Shown: positions 47,861 through 60,379, counted from the first letter of the stretch. The stretch: 64,000 nucleotides of DNA from Candolleomyces eurysporus (GCA_027579435.1 JANBPK010001206.1:42687-106686); one strand, 5' to 3'. A program made the numbers and translations. The notes: generated by a model not told the origin, from the letters alone.

Positions 47861-50800
47861 TGAGATCAGTCGACTGACTGTTGAGGACGAATTTTGCTTA
47901 GATGGAGATAAGGCAATCTTGCTCTTAGTTTTCGTATCACAAGACCAGGGGCTGTTGAGGTTTTGGAGAACCCGGGAATTCGGTTTTTCCACACGTAGAT
48001 CGTCCGCATCAGAGTTACAGCTGCTTTAACAATTTTCGTCCTTCTCCTTGCAATGGAATCTGCAAAATCGTCGACTGGGAAGCGCCACACATTCGTTCTG
48101 GACTCAAGTGACCCGTTTGCTTTGATAAACCTTCAGCCCTGAGCCCTGACCCTAAGTCTCAAATCCTAGTATATCCGACAAGATCAGAGACCTGTTGCTC
48201 GGGAGAAGTTGTAAATACTGATTGAGCACGGATTGTGTAAGGCAGGTATCATAGAATGTGGACCGTGGAACGAAACCGATTGGCTAGGCCAAGAGCGTGG
48301 TCATTTGAGGTCGCTAAGCTGAGCGGGCCGAGCCATGAGAGAGGGGCTAAAATACTAGAGACAACACGAGCTTCAAAGGATGACTAGTCTTGAAGAAAAG
48401 GAAGTATCAGGAAGGAAGTGAACCTTGGCGGGAGATGGAACGACTCTGACTGAACTGTGAGCGACTGGACTATTGAACTGACGTAATCTCAAATTGACAG
48501 TGGACGGCAAGCAGTACTTCCTACAAACAATCCACCCATTCGTCCAAGGCTAGGGGCTGTCAGGCAATATTGACAGTTGGTTTTCAACGCGTTTGCGTCC
48601 TTTGCTTCTCCACCAGGAGAACGTTATCGCTTAGCTGGGAAGGGGGTAAGCAGCCACATCCCTCGAAGGCTGTACCACATTCGATGATTCAAATCAGCCG
48701 TTACACTTCCCTACTAAGGTCGTTGAAGGTGGTTGGGACTTTTCTTTTGCTCGTTACGGTGGTAGCTCGAGGATATATGCACAATACTGCATTTGAGGTG
48801 AAGAGCGTCATGGTTGTTCGTCAAAGTATCCAAGTATGACACAGCCTCTGGCAACAATCTGCCCAAAGGCAACGAGCACCCCGCGTGGTGGGCACTACTA
48901 GCGTGTCAGTCGCAATTGAGATGGCCGCTCTGGCTCTGGAGCAAACTGCAACGTAGACACTGCCTCTTTGTTTACGTGGACGAGGCTGGATGCACAGCTC
49001 AGTGAGAATAATGAGACATTTACACGTCGCATGCGTAAGAGAAGGTGTACCGGCCGGGTCGTTCAGCTTAGCTAGTGTGCTTCCATTTCCTCGCGAGGTC
49101 TAATTGATGCCTTCGAGAGCGCCCATCATCATATCACCGCCGGAGTTCAACACGACCGACATGAAAACAACCATCTGTCGAAGGTTATCGCTATCAGTCG
49201 TTGCGACCATGAGTACACATTCGCACTTGATACTCACCGGTTTGCATTAGGGGTAAAGATAGGCAGTGTGATCAAGCCGGCCAATCTTGTCAGTTCAAAA
49301 CCTGATAGACTCTGACAGCTGTCAATGAGCAAAACTCAAAGCGAGACTAGAGTTCGGATTGTGAGCTTTGAGGTTGACCTCCCGGGGTTTGTTCAAGTAG
49401 TTTGGAACGAACGAGCTCAGAAGAAGTTGCCGAAGCGGGGAGGGATAAAAGAAAGACTTTGTAAGAGATCGAGCTGAAGCAAATACCTCACCTCTGAAGA
49501 GAGCCGGAGGAAGTCTTACACTTTGGACGAGAAAGAAGAACGATCGAAGTAATGGGCCTTGGAACGGGAATCGAGAGCAAAAATGGACAAGAGACAAACA
49601 GGGATGAGGGGTCAAATACATTGAGAATCGCAGTGAGATGGGAAGGACGAGAGAAGATTCACGCAATTTGAGCTCGCTGTTTCGAATGATACCCAGATGA
49701 TCGCAATAAAAGAAAAGAAAAAANCATAAACACATGCAAGCTCCATACGAGCTTGTTGATTGTCGTCGACAAGAGGCGAGAATGAGAAATCCTGAGGGAT
49801 CTCTACTGACCATGGGTGACCGATGGAAGGTACTGGATGGAGGGAATAGAGCTTGAGAGCTTGGGACCGACGGGAGTAGGAATCTGAAGGTAGCTTGGGA
49901 ATAGGACATGCTAGTGGGGCGAGGAGGTGCGAGCGAGGCACAGGCAACGGAACCAGAGTGGGAGACAGGTGGATCTAGAACGGTCCGACTGCAAACGTGC
50001 AGGGTATCTGGATAGGAACTTAGCAAACTCGTGGCCCGGGGGAGTTCCCTGAAATTCGCCTTAGAAGAAGGATAGGGAGGCACCGGAATATATCGTTTGG
50101 TTGCGAAAGGCCCCTGATTAGGATTTCTTCGATGTTGCGCAAACAAGACTGTAGCCCGATCGTTTCCCGTCGCAGAACGTACTGTCACGGTTGAGAGTGG
50201 ATGAGCCTCTCCCATAAGAACCACTATCCCATGACCCGACGAACGGGAGAGGTCACCTACGACAAACTGTTCAAGCGGGAGCGTCAACTCGTAGATCTTT
50301 GAACCCTTTTTATGTCTCGTAAACTTGAATTTGGAGAGCAGTTAGGAGCCAAATGGTTCATCTACTTGGCAGCAGCAACGGACATCCGTTTCGAACGAGC
50401 TATCAACCTTTGTTTGCACTCTGTATTTGTGTTCTTTGCTTGTACGCTCTATTTGTATTCGAAACCACCGACGCCTGGAAGCGTAATAGCTAAGTAGCCT
50501 CAAAGCGTCTCTTAAACTCGAAGTGCATGCAGCTCGCTGGACACTTCTACAACCCAGCCACAAGCACCAGAGACCGAGAGGCCCGAGCCCAGTGCGACCT
50601 TTGCTGCCATGCATAATTGTGTCAAGGTGCGTCAGCTGGTCGGACTGCCCGCCGTAAACGGAAGGTGAGCCTGGACCCGCTCCACTCTATAGTCGGTGCA
50701 CATTCGCGTTGACGGAAGCCGGTTTAGACTCGGTTGGGCCCGAGCTCGAGCTTGGGTTAGCTGGCTGGGTTGAGACGCCTGGTATAATCACCAAGTAAAT

Positions 50801-52860
50801 CTCTCGCCGATAGTCCAACTATAGTCCCGACAATCGGACTCCAATTGAATGTTAAGTATCTGATCGACGTATATATGTAGCCCCCCTGGATCTTCAGAAG
50901 TTACCATCACAACGAATACAGATGGAGACTTTCTCCACGTCCTAATTGCCCTGATCCAAGGTTAACGTCCCTGAGCCTCGTTGCAAGATTTATACCAGCT
51001 TTCATGCAGGGCTGCCTTGAAATAAATTTATTTTGTTCGTACTTGGCTATTTCTCAGTTAGGCAAGGCGCGAGCGTCGGAGGCGAGTCTCGACGCTTCGA
51101 GGCTTGGAACGACGGACCAACTATTAACCTTTTCAAGAGGTGTCGGGGATCGGAAGCGCGGCGGGCGTGTATACGTTGTATGTTACGGCGTCTAACGGAT
51201 CCTCGGTCGAGAGATCGCGTACGTATCGTGAGGTGCTCTCCAGAGTACGAACATATCTTGGTATGTTTGGTTGACCTCAGCATTTCATCGTCGCTCGACA
51301 TACTAATAGAAGAACGGATTGGTGTCTGGTGGATGTACGTGTGTATTTACTCCGTCAGGCCGAGCCGGTCTTGTTGGTGAGTAGCCAGTTACTCTTTTTC
51401 TTCGAGAGGGGACGGGCGGGGGAGTGAGAAGACGACCCACTGCGCGGAGAATCGGGGCGAAAGCGGCTCCCTCCAGGCTTTGATGACGTTTTAAATTGCG
51501 TAGAAGTTGAAATAGGATTCGAATTCGAAGATGTTGACTCTGGGGAAGTAGCAGTACTCACGACCTACTTATTCAACCGTCGGGAGTTGAGTGGGTTGAA
51601 TCGCGGTGGTGGCTGGATGTCGAGGAGCTCTGCGGCCGATAGAGTGGAGTGGAAAGTAGTCGGGTTTTAGAGAAGGCGAGATGCACAGGTATGCATTTGT
51701 CGCAAGTAGAACCTATCTTTGTCGTCCTCTCCCCTGTCGTAACTGGGTTTTGGAACCCTGATGATCACTGTAGTCATCACTATTACGCTTTCCCCGCCAA
51801 GCAACGCACGCGATGGCAAGGCAACGGCACGGACTCGGTTTAGTGGGTGATGATGGCCGAGCATCAGCATCACATCCCGGACTTGGACAGCGGACGCTTT
51901 GATGACGAGATTCTGACTGACGGTGTGATATTGATGATGATGATCATAAAAGACACGCGTGAAGAGAAAGGAGTTTGGGAGGAAAGGGAGGGACGAGGGG
52001 AGGGCGGGCTAACAGCGAAGGGCGACCAAGGAGCGCGCTTGCTTACGGCTGAGCGTGGATAATAGACTAGCCTTTTGGACGTGAAGATGACATGCATGTG
52101 GAATTTCGCTCAGCAAGTGACAGGGAAGGGAAAGGACGTCATGGATAGGGCGAAGGTGGACGTGCAGAACGCAATTTGAGGGGACGTGTGGTGAGCGACG
52201 GGCGTGATTAATTGAGTACCTTAATAACCGCTGGGGGGGAGAACATATCTATCGGTCGAGTGAACAGGATGCTCGGAGTGCAGCTGGGGACTCGAAAGGT
52301 TGGGGAAAAGTTTTGAATACGAGGCGTAGATACAAGCTAGGCGCTATGAAAGGTACAAGGGTGAGACAAGAAGCTTTGTTCTTTTCAGTGCCTTTGCCGG
52401 TTAATTAACCGGCGAACGTAAAATGAAATGACAATGAGAGGACCGAATAGAGGAAATGAAGTGGGAGTGGGTTTGGCGACTCTGGTCGGTCGTCTCCTCC
52501 TTGAACGAACATCGTGCGGACTCAGAGAGGGGGCAAAGGACGCAAAAAGGGGCACAAGAAATCCGCGCCCAAATTACAAAGCTCGATCGGCTTCCAAACG
52601 CGGGCAGAGTTTTGACGGGAAACGCGGGATCTGGGCCAAAATGATGGGCTTGGAAAAATGATTTGTTGGGATTGATGGGGTGGGAGAGTTCTTTTTCCAT
52701 TCTCCAATTTGTGACAAGAGCTGTTCCCTTTCCCTTTCTTCTTACCGCCGCCGCTGTTCGAGCCGCTTCGTCGTTGTTCGCCCCGTCTCTTCTTATACCT
52801 TCTTTCTAATCCAGGTCGCGCTACCCACTCCCCCCTCCCCTCCTTTATATTTCTTTCAAA
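47861..52860. other. Gene-poor 5-kb region before the G-alpha gene
   Basis: No recognised gene. A long minus-strand frame at 50287-49322 (321 codons, broken by an N at 49724) begins with coding-like LPLEQFVVGDLSRSSGHG and GPFATKRYIPVPPYP but becomes Phe/Ser/Leu-rich opposite a purine-rich block. Part of it (49670-49830) is a dispersed repeat shared with 45541-45740. The frame at 51561-51355 is Ser-rich and of unknown status. A pyrimidine-rich leader (52720-52860) precedes the G-alpha ATG. Confidence 0.4.
49322..50287 (-). CDS. Doubtful long open frame
   Basis: 321 codons, including one N, without stop. The first ~110 residues have balanced composition (VVLMGEAHPLSTVTVRS, ATVLFAQHRRNPNQGPF) and could be a real exon; the rest overlaps a purine-rich dispersed repeat and looks like a composition artefact. 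No domain recognised. Confidence 0.2.
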   Translation of the reverse strand: MTLPLEQFVVGDLSRSSGHGIVVLMGEAHPLSTVTVRSATGNDRATVLFAQHRRNPNQGPFATKRYIPVPPYPSSKANFRELPRATSLLSSYPDTLHVCSRTVLDPPVSHSGSVACASLAPPRPTSMSYSQATFRFLLPSVPSSQALFPPSSTFHRSPMVSRDPSGFLILASCRRQSTSSYGACMCLXFFLFFYCDHLGIIRNSELKLRESSLVLPISLRFSMYLTPHPCLSLVHFCSRFPFQGPLLRSFFFLVQSVRLPPALFRGEVFASARSLTKSFFYPSPLRQLLLSSFVPNYLNKPREVNLKAHNPNSSLALSFAH

Positions 52861-54246
52861 ATGGGTTGTGTCCAGTCCACCGGTGTCGACGATGAGGCCA
52901 AGGCCCGTGCGTATATCCTCTCCAGTCCTTGTGTGGGGCGGGCGGACTGACGAGCTCTCCAGGAAACGACGAGATTGAGAACCAGCTCAAGAGGGACCGT
53001 ATGATGGCGAAGAACGAAATCAAAATGCTGCTGTTGGGGGCGGGAGAGTCTGGCAAGGTGCGTTCGTGTCAACCCCCCTCTCCACGTCCGAGCTCACCCC
53101 TCTCGCCNAGTCGACCGTGCTCAAGCAGATGAAGCTCATCCACCACGGCGGATACTCGGAGCAGGAAAAGGACTCGTACAAGGAAATCATCTACTCCAAC
53201 ACTGTGCAGTCCATGCGGTGCGTCCCCTTTCTCCGTCCTCCTCGCTCTCTCGTCCTGACACATCATGCAGCGCCATCCTCGACGCCCTCCCCTCCCTCGA
53301 CCTCGCCCTCTCACCCCCCNAACGACGCCCGACGCGCCACCATCCTCGCCCTCCCGGGCCAAATCGAAGCCGACGTCTTCCCCCGCGACGTTGCTGACGC
53401 CATCCGCAACCTCTGGCGCGACCCTGCTGTTAAAGAGGCCGTCCGCCGTTCGCGCGAGTTCCAGCTCAACGACTCGGCAGTATACTACTTCAACGCCATT
53501 GACCGCATCTCCGCCCCTGGTTACCTGCCTACCGACCAAGATATCCTTCGCAGCCGTGTCAAGACGACCGGTATCACCGAGACCCACTTTAAAGTCGGCG
53601 AGTTGACGTACAAGCTCTTCGATGTCGGTGGCCAGAGGAGCGAGCGGAAGAAGTGGATCCACTGCTTCGAAAACGTGACGGCTCTTGTGTTTTTGGTGTC
53701 GCTGAGCGAGTACGACCAGATGCTGTACGAAGATGAGAGCGTCGTACGTAGCCTTCCTCCCACCCTTGCCGAAATGCTCACGTTGCCCCCCGCAGAACCG
53801 TATGCAAGAGGCCCTGACTCTCTTCGACTCAATATGCAACTCGAGGTGGTTCGTCAAGACCTCTATCGTACGTATTCTCCTCCTCCTTATGTCCCTCTCT
53901 CTGATCCACGGCCCCTCTAGATCCTCTTCCTGAACAAGATCGATCTCTTTGCCGAGAAGCTCCCNGCGATCCCCTCTAGGCGACTACTTCCCAGACTTTA
54001 CCGGCGGTGACAACTACGACGCCGCCTGCGACTACCTCTTGCATCGTTTCGTTTCCCTCAACCAGAGTGCCGCTACCAAGCAGATCTATGCTCACTACAC
54101 ATGTGCTACGGATACTCAACAAATCAAATGTACGTTGTCATCTATCAGCGTTTCATCATAATGCTGACATTCCCCTTCCAGTCGTGTTGAGCGCTATCCA
54201 AGATATCCTGCTCCAGCTCCATCTCCGGGAATGTGGGCTGCTATAG
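52861..54246 (+). CDS. Heterotrimeric G-protein alpha subunit
   Basis: GTP-binding signal transducer coupled to seven-TM receptors. Seven exons separated by short introns. The N-terminus GCVQS supplies Gly2 for myristoylation and Cys3 for palmitoylation. G-motifs: [18 protein letters not shown] (P-loop, split by an intron after GK), RSRVKTTGI (switch I Arg/Thr), [12 protein letters not shown] (switch II), FLNKIDLF (NKxD), TCATDT (TCAT). The C-terminus is ECGLL, with the Cys at -4 typical of the fungal Gi-like class. TAG at 54244-54246. Two Ns in coding sequence, at 53320 (C run) and 53965 (beside a C run), must be removed to keep frame ([23 protein letters not shown]). A third N at 53107 lies in an intron acceptor. 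The gene is otherwise intact and conserved. Confidence 0.93.
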
Positions 54247-54608
54247 ACTGTCGTCCCTTTTTTGGTTTCGCTATCTTTCCCTCTCATCTCTCGTCTCTCC
54301 TTTACTTATATCACTCAAATATCCGGAGCTTTCTCATCTCGAACGTATATCGGTTTTAGCCAATTACTTTCTCTTGTTGATTGGTGTTGTTCTTTTATAC
54401 TTTTTTAATCCTCCCCGCTATTCGCTTGATTTTTCGGCGGTGTATCCTCCCCCCATCGTCTCTTCCTTTCGTGGACATCTTCTCCCCTCGTCACCCTCCT
54501 TCTCCACTTGCATTCGAGGATGACGTTTTGTAGTCGGGAACTTCATTACCTTGATACCATCTCCACCTACCTACGACTGAATGCGATCCGATATACTTGA
54601 CGTCCAGT
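54247..54608 (+). other. 3' region of the G-alpha gene
   Basis: T/C-rich sequence without a gene; probably its 3' untranslated region. Confidence 0.45.
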
Positions 54609-55690
54609 CTTTTCGTGTTCATGGCTACGCTGATGCCGCTGACCTTGCTGAAACTCGAACAGTGGTCGCGTTCTGTACAATGTGTCAACTTGACATCTCG
54701 AATCAAATGTGCAGTTGCTCGTTCGTCGATGTCATTGTTACAATTCGGCGACTGGAGGTAAGAGGGTTTGTGACCCTAAGATCCAGACTGTTCCCTGCTG
54801 TCGTTCTCTGCTTCCATTGGCTGGACATCCTCATTTCGATTCCCCTCGCGTCACCTTCGTGCTGGTGCGTCGGTTTTTCGGGTGGACACGATCGAACACC
54901 GTGCGTTTCAAGTTCTTTGATCCAACGACGCAAGCTAATTCTGCAACACATCATGCTTTCTCGCTGCATAGTACCAATCAGGGCTCTGTCAGCTTGCGAG
55001 AGACGTTCTATTTTTCCACTCCGACTTTGCGTTCAGCTCTCAATAATTCTTCACTTGACATGAGGTGTGAGGTGGGGGTGGGTTTTGGCCTTTTCGTGTT
55101 CATGGCTACGCTGATGAAACTCGAACAGTAGTTATCGCTCTAACCTGTTTTCGAGTCTCCCTCGGGATTTAGATGATGTGTCAAGTTGACATCTCTGGGA
55201 TTAAATGCACAGTTCGGGATGTCATTGTTACAATTCGGTGGCTTCGCTCGTCCTTGCTTAGGTGACAACCCTCCGACCGTCCTCACCCAGTCAACATGTG
55301 CGGGAAGGAGAGGAGAAGGCCTTTGACCCTGAGATCCCCCTTCTTCAGTCGCGTCACTCACTCCTGTCTAATTCACTTTCATCCTCTTTCCATTGTCGTC
55401 TTTCGGCCGAAGGCATTCTCATTTACCTGTGTCACCTTCGTTTTGGTGGATTGTTTTCTCGGGTGGACGGCCAGATATTTTTGATGAAGATAAAACGCCT
55501 CATTCCAGTCCAAATCCTTTCAGCTCGGTGTACACTAGCAATACGTTCGCCTCGTTGACTCCTCGTCAGATCACTCCGTGCGTTTCATTGATCCAACGAT
55601 GCAGTCTACCAAGGCTCTCCCTCTCCGGGCTTGCGACAAACTTTCTATTTTTCCGCCACGAGCTCTGAATTATTCTTCCTGCAGTGCAGA
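54609..55690 (+). repeat. Tandem duplication of non-coding sequence, two units
   Basis: Unit 1 starts at 54609 and unit 2 at 55090 (offset 481 bp), both beginning cttttcgtgttcatggctac. They share further landmarks in order: gaaactcgaacagt, tgtcaa.ttgacatct, gatgtcattgttacaattcgg, gaccct.agatcc, gtcaccttcgt.ttggtg, cgggtggac, tgatccaacga, gcttgcga..., and attcttc. Divergence is substantial (about 20-25% with indels by eye). No open frame spans either unit. It may be duplicated gene remnants or an unidentified element; the strongest blocks are short and scattered. Confidence 0.75.
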
Positions 55691-56110
55691 AATTCATTCG
55701 ACTCGCGTTCGACGTGTGTAATAAGCGACGCAAACAAGTTTTCGGTTCCAACCGCGAAAAATCTGCCATTCGTTCGGATACATCGTTTCTGAGGAGCGTT
55801 GACACCGCATGGGCACGCATTGTATTATGTGTTTCACGTGTTGGACCACGTGGTGTACCGTTCCGGAACGCGCGCCTCGCTGGCGTCCTAGTTCACATAA
55901 AGTCTGCTCTTGCAGCCCTCTTTTCTTGCCTCACCTCTCACTCTCCCCCCACCTCGCCCAAGTTGCCCCAATCGACCGGTCGCTCAACACCAATTCGGTG
56001 AGTATTTATGCGTCATCCTTTCACAGGCAACAGGCTAACGTTCCCCGACTGGAAGACACGGACACCGCGGTCTATGACCATAACGGTGATCCCTTGAGAG
56101 TAGAGTAGCG
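55691..56110 (+). promoter_or_regulatory. Upstream region of the DUF2235 gene
   Basis: No TATA box evident. A 105-codon frame (55684-56001) exists but has no recognisable similarity and overlaps the likely promoter/leader. Confidence 0.3.
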
Positions 56111-58283
56111 ATGTGCTGCAATCACGAGATGGGTGGCAGAAACCTAATTGTCTGTATCGATGGTACCGCGAACCAATTCGGAGACAAGGTGAGCATCGAT
56201 CTGCAGTATCAGTGACGCAACGCTCACCGGATAAATTGACCAGAACACCAATGTCATTGAAATTTACAACCTCATCCGCAAGGATACCAAAGATAACCAG
56301 CAAACCTGGTACAACAGCGGCATTGGGACGTACGCTCGGCCTCAGTGGTGGTCGTCGGGCTACCTCAAACAAGTTGTAGTTCATACTATCGACTTGGCTA
56401 TTGCCTGGTACGTGTGTATATATGTCGCAGGCTTGCCTTACTTTACCCTGCTCTAGGAATTTCGACGCCACTATACAGGCCGCTTACCGATGGTTAGCGG
56501 ATAATTACAGAGATGGAGATTGCATATTTTTGTTTGGTGCGACGCAGTCCCTTTAGCCATACGAATTTGGACCTGACTCTGAATGAATAGGTTTCTCCCG
56601 TGGCGCATTTCAAGTCCGGACGCTATCTGCGATGGTTGAAAAGGTGCGATTCACTCAATGTCTTGTTGAGCTCTTGTTACTGAGATCGAGTTTAGGTTGG
56701 CCTCATCTACAAGGGGAACGAAATGCAGATACCATTGTAGGCTCATCTATCTACCAACAAGCTTCTCCGCCCTAACCTCATTATTCCTCCACAGCGCCTA
56801 TGAGCTCTACGTAGACTCTGCCAGCGATTCAGAAGGCGTTGAGCCAGCGACATCAGTTGGCTCAAAACAGAAGACATCAAAGGCAGAACGCTTCAAGAGA
56901 GCTTTCTCGCGCAATGTCAAAATACACTTCGTCGGAGCATGGTACGTCCCGTTCACTTTCTCTTCCTAAGCACTCGCTTTAAGCTATGTTATCCAGGGAT
57001 ACGGTTTCTTCCATCGGGTTCGCACGAGGAAAACAAGTGTTGCCTGGAACAACCGAAGGAATGACTCATGTCTGTTACTTTCGACACGCGCTCGCTTTGG
57101 ATGAGCGCAGGGTCAAGTTCCTGCCGGAATACGCTTGGGGCGATTCGACGTTGCCCCGTACCGATCCTGATCCAAGCAAAGAATCGCACCGGGTGCATCC
57201 ACATACGCTGGAGGTCTGGTTCCCAGGAACGCACTCGGATATGTGAGTCCATTTTAGTTACCCTTGCTACGCATCGGACAGTAATAAAAGCTACCAGAGG
57301 AGGTGGAAACGAATACAACGAGGAAATGGATCGCAGCGCCCCACCTTTGCGGTGGATGGTGCTAGAAGCCACAGCTGCCGGTCTCAGAACAAAGCCGTTT
57401 CAGCGTGAGCTCCATCCCAGCGAGCAGATCAAGGTCCAGGAATCGCTCGAGGGGTTCTGGTGGAATCTGTTTGAGATTCTCCCTTTTCAGCGGTTGACCT
57501 TTGTGACGCACAAGGGAGGACAGAGACTGACCTGGAAGTGAGTAATCGTCAACAATGTGCGATGTTGAAAGCTCTATCTCACCTTTGCCTCACAGACCGC
57601 ACCGTGGGGCCGGTAGACAAATCCAGCCGGGCCAGAAAATCCACAGCTCTTTCATCCTGGGAGAGCCGAAAACCAACTACATTCCCAAGGCGATTCCCCC
57701 TGGCGATAATGCGACCTTCTGGGAAGATCTGCGGGAAGATATCGAGAACGAGCGAGGTTGGCTAGAGGTTGACATTCGTCACTACGCCCGGTCACTTGTG
57801 AATCGAGTCGCTGCTCAGAACGTAAGCGAAGTCGGCAGGCTGCGCACAATAGTCAAGTCCAGTAAGCTTACTCACAGCATACATTATTGTAGCCGTCTAT
57901 AACTCAAGTATTCTGACTTTCAGGGACTGGAGCTCAGACGGTGTATGATGAAGTAATTCACATACTCGAGAAGCGTGGCCAGCTGGCCTCAAACGCCAAA
58001 TGTCGATTGTTGCAAGACGCAATGATGCTACTATCCGAGAAGTCGCATGGTCTGAGACTTGCAAAACTCATCCATATTCGTCTTTTGTTGGTGGACCTCT
58101 TGAGCCATGATCAGAAAGACTATCGCGACGTCGCGGAGGCATTTATTCGGCAGCTCACTGATCATAGTAAGTGCAACGTGGGGTCTACCTTTGCAGTATT
58201 TCTAACCTTTTATTGCAGTGGGCTATGGTGGTGTCGTAGGCTCGGTAGGATTGGGATCTTTTTTGCGGGCTCGGTGGTGCTAG
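56111..58283 (+). CDS. DUF2235 (Tle1-like alpha/beta) hydrolase
   Basis: Multi-exon gene beginning CCNHEMGGRNLIVCIDGTANQFGD, the typical DUF2235 start with the DGTxN motif. Next comes YNSGIGTYARPQWW, then the nucleophile elbow GFSRGAFQVRTLSAMVEKVG (Ser of GFSRG, split by an intron). Later blocks are HFVGAWDTVSSIGF (catalytic Asp region), RHALALDERRVKFLP and VWFPGTHSDIGGG with the candidate active-site His. The protein is about 590 aa; the C-terminal ~150 aa is helical (LEKRGQLASNAKCRLL, LLVDLLSHDQKDYRDV) and ends with a small Gly-rich segment before TAG 58281-58283. Homologous domains include bacterial type VI phospholipase effectors; fungal members are abundant in basidiomycetes and uncharacterised. 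Lipid-ester hydrolysis is inferred only. The catalytic motifs look intact. Confidence 0.85.
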
Positions 58284-58716
58284 GATTCCTGTGTAGAACA
58301 GTAAACAGCGGTCATGCTGTGTAGCATCCACACCAAACCGTCGAAGGTCATTCGGGTCCACATACCTAATAATGCACTCCTTCACCCAAACTCGACTGCT
58401 GTTGGTGCATGGCCCTCATTGCAGCTCCTCCACTCACCCTCGGCTCTCCATCCCGTAACCTTCGGTAGCATGCATCTATAGAGATCCCTTCCTCTCCGGT
58501 GCCTGAGGCCTTACTTCGGTTTGATTTTGAACTAAGAAGTTGCCAAATTGCCGGTGAATGTCCGTCGTCCATACAGCCCGGGGGAATTGATATCAAAGTA
58601 CATACCTCGTCGGCCACATGGCCATCGAGATCTAACCCAGGCCCTACAAAAGGGAAGCAGCCAACTCGTACGTTTATCCAACTGCGTGGAAGCCTCCTCC
58701 ACTTTGCTTCGTCAAA
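58284..58716. other. Spacer before the small secreted protein gene
   Basis: Nothing recognised; presumably holds the promoter of the secreted protein gene. Confidence 0.35.
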
Positions 58717-59004
58717 ATGCTCAGGTCACTCACCTCGACCACCCTCGTCTTCTTGTTCGCCCTCGCTCCTTTATCTCTCGCAACAATCGCGATCACCGCA
58801 GCACCACAAGCCTCTGCCTTCTCAAACAGCGGACTCCACCGCAGATGTACCTTTATGCCATGTCCAAGCGGTTTCACTCAAATTTTCCTCCCATTGCCAA
58901 CTCCGATCCCGGATTCACCGTGTCCACCTGTCGTTCCCACTTGTCTGCCAACTGTGACTACGACTACGACCACGACCACGACCACGACTACGCCGAGTCC
59001 GTGA
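58717..59004 (+). CDS. Small secreted protein with Thr-rich tail
   Basis: An intronless 95-aa frame. Signal peptide LRSLTSTTLVFLFALAPLSLA, then a short mature part with an RR dibasic site before CTFMPCPSGF, four cysteines in all, a Pro-rich stretch, and a C-terminal run of twelve threonines encoded by an (acgact/accacg)n simple repeat (58955-58992). This is a typical small secreted, potentially O-glycosylated fungal protein; function unknown. Because the repeat is in a simple sequence its length may vary between strains. Confidence 0.6.
   Translation: MLRSLTSTTLVFLFALAPLSLATIAITAAPQASAFSNSGLHRRCTFMPCPSGFTQIFLPLPTPIPDSPCPPVVPTCLPTVTTTTTTTTTTTTPSP
58955..58992 (+). repeat. Simple repeat encoding poly-Thr
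   Basis: Repeats of act/acg/acc triplets with a mostly 6-bp period, inside the reading frame of the small secreted protein. Confidence 0.85.
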
Positions 59005-60379
59005 GAACGGTGTGAAAGAGATTGGGTTGGCCCATCAAGGGGTTTTGGGAATAGGTGAGGGTATGTTTCTCAGTGAGACGAACCTTTCCAAGTGACTCTC
59101 AACGTGCTAGACCCACTTACAATGAATGAAGCATTCGGGAGGGACGATTATGGTTTTCCTTGTTCCTATCGTATCAGACCGAAAGAATGAGCTTGCTTCG
59201 AGTATTTGCAGATCGGCGTGTTGAAAGGGTGAGTATGTTAGAAGAATGGACCAAGCATACCGACAATGAGGAATTAACCTACTAAGTGGCTTCAGGAGCT
59301 GTGAGAATTAGCCTAGGACCCGGAGTCGGTCGGTGACATGTTAAGCCGCCAACATTCGAGAAATGAACGAGTGTCGAGGCCGGTGTCATGCGGACTGGTG
59401 ATGGGCAAGGCAGAGGCGGAACTTACAAACCCCTTCTCAACATTCACAACTACTGATACACTGCCAACAACAATGTATTCCGCTCCGTAACCCAGTCTCT
59501 GTACACGCCCTCTGCAATCAACAACATCCTCTGGTTACCGCTCCTCCAATTGTCCTACTCTCGGCTTGACCTGAACCAGACTGGCTTCGCCTGACTTTGA
59601 AGTGGCTCGGGAGTCGTCAAGAATTTGGCCTTGACGTCGAGTAGTTGAGCGTGCAGCAAGTCGAGCTGTCCTTCCTTCGTCCTCGGTGCAGGCTCCTTCG
59701 CCCTCAACTCGGCTCCAGGACATTTGAGCTCGTCCTATACGCGATCCAAATCCCTTGTGCAGCGGTCAACTTCGAGTTGGAGGCAGTACCGTTCGGAAGC
59801 AACGCTCTCTCCCAGCTTCTTCCTCTCTCTCTCCACCATAAAACGCACATCTGACTTTTTCCACATCCTCTTTCTCTCTCAATCGGACTTCCTTTCTCCC
59901 GAGTTCACCCCTCAACTTGTTAACCTTGTTCTTGGCGGCCTGGATATTCTATCTGTACGCCTTCTCTCATACGTACGCTCATTGTTGAGCGTATTCCTGA
60001 CTGCACTATCACAATATCGTTCCGGCTTTGCCAACGGGTCAGCATACATCTTTCGCTCCCCTCTTCCCTCTGTCCGATTCTGAACTTAGTCATTGTAGTC
60101 TACATTATCTCCGTTGTCAGCGTGTACGTGAGCCCCTTCCCCCTTCGTCGGGACCCGCTCGTAAACTCGCACAGCTTGACGCCCGGGTAATCCCTTCGGG
60201 GCAATATCGAGCGAGAGATACCCAAGGCAGACAGCATCACGAAGGTAATACTTACCTGACTCTACACGACTCTGCACTCTACGAATTTTCGCTGACGTTT
60301 TGGAGCACTACTAGAAATATAGCCAGGCTGAGAAGAGCGTCTAGCTAGGATTCAGAACTTTGACTACATTTCCCTTTTG
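59005..60379. other. Gene-poor stretch
   Basis: No recognised gene. Open frames at 59724-60083 and 60028-60348 are Ser/Leu-rich and not recognisable; they may be remains of the 5' part of the broken RPN6 copy, but no motif supports this. Confidence 0.3.

Noticed and set aside
53069..53857. 262-codon frame antisense to the G-alpha gene
   Set aside because: Shadow of conserved coding sequence; it contains two Ns and no recognisable motif.
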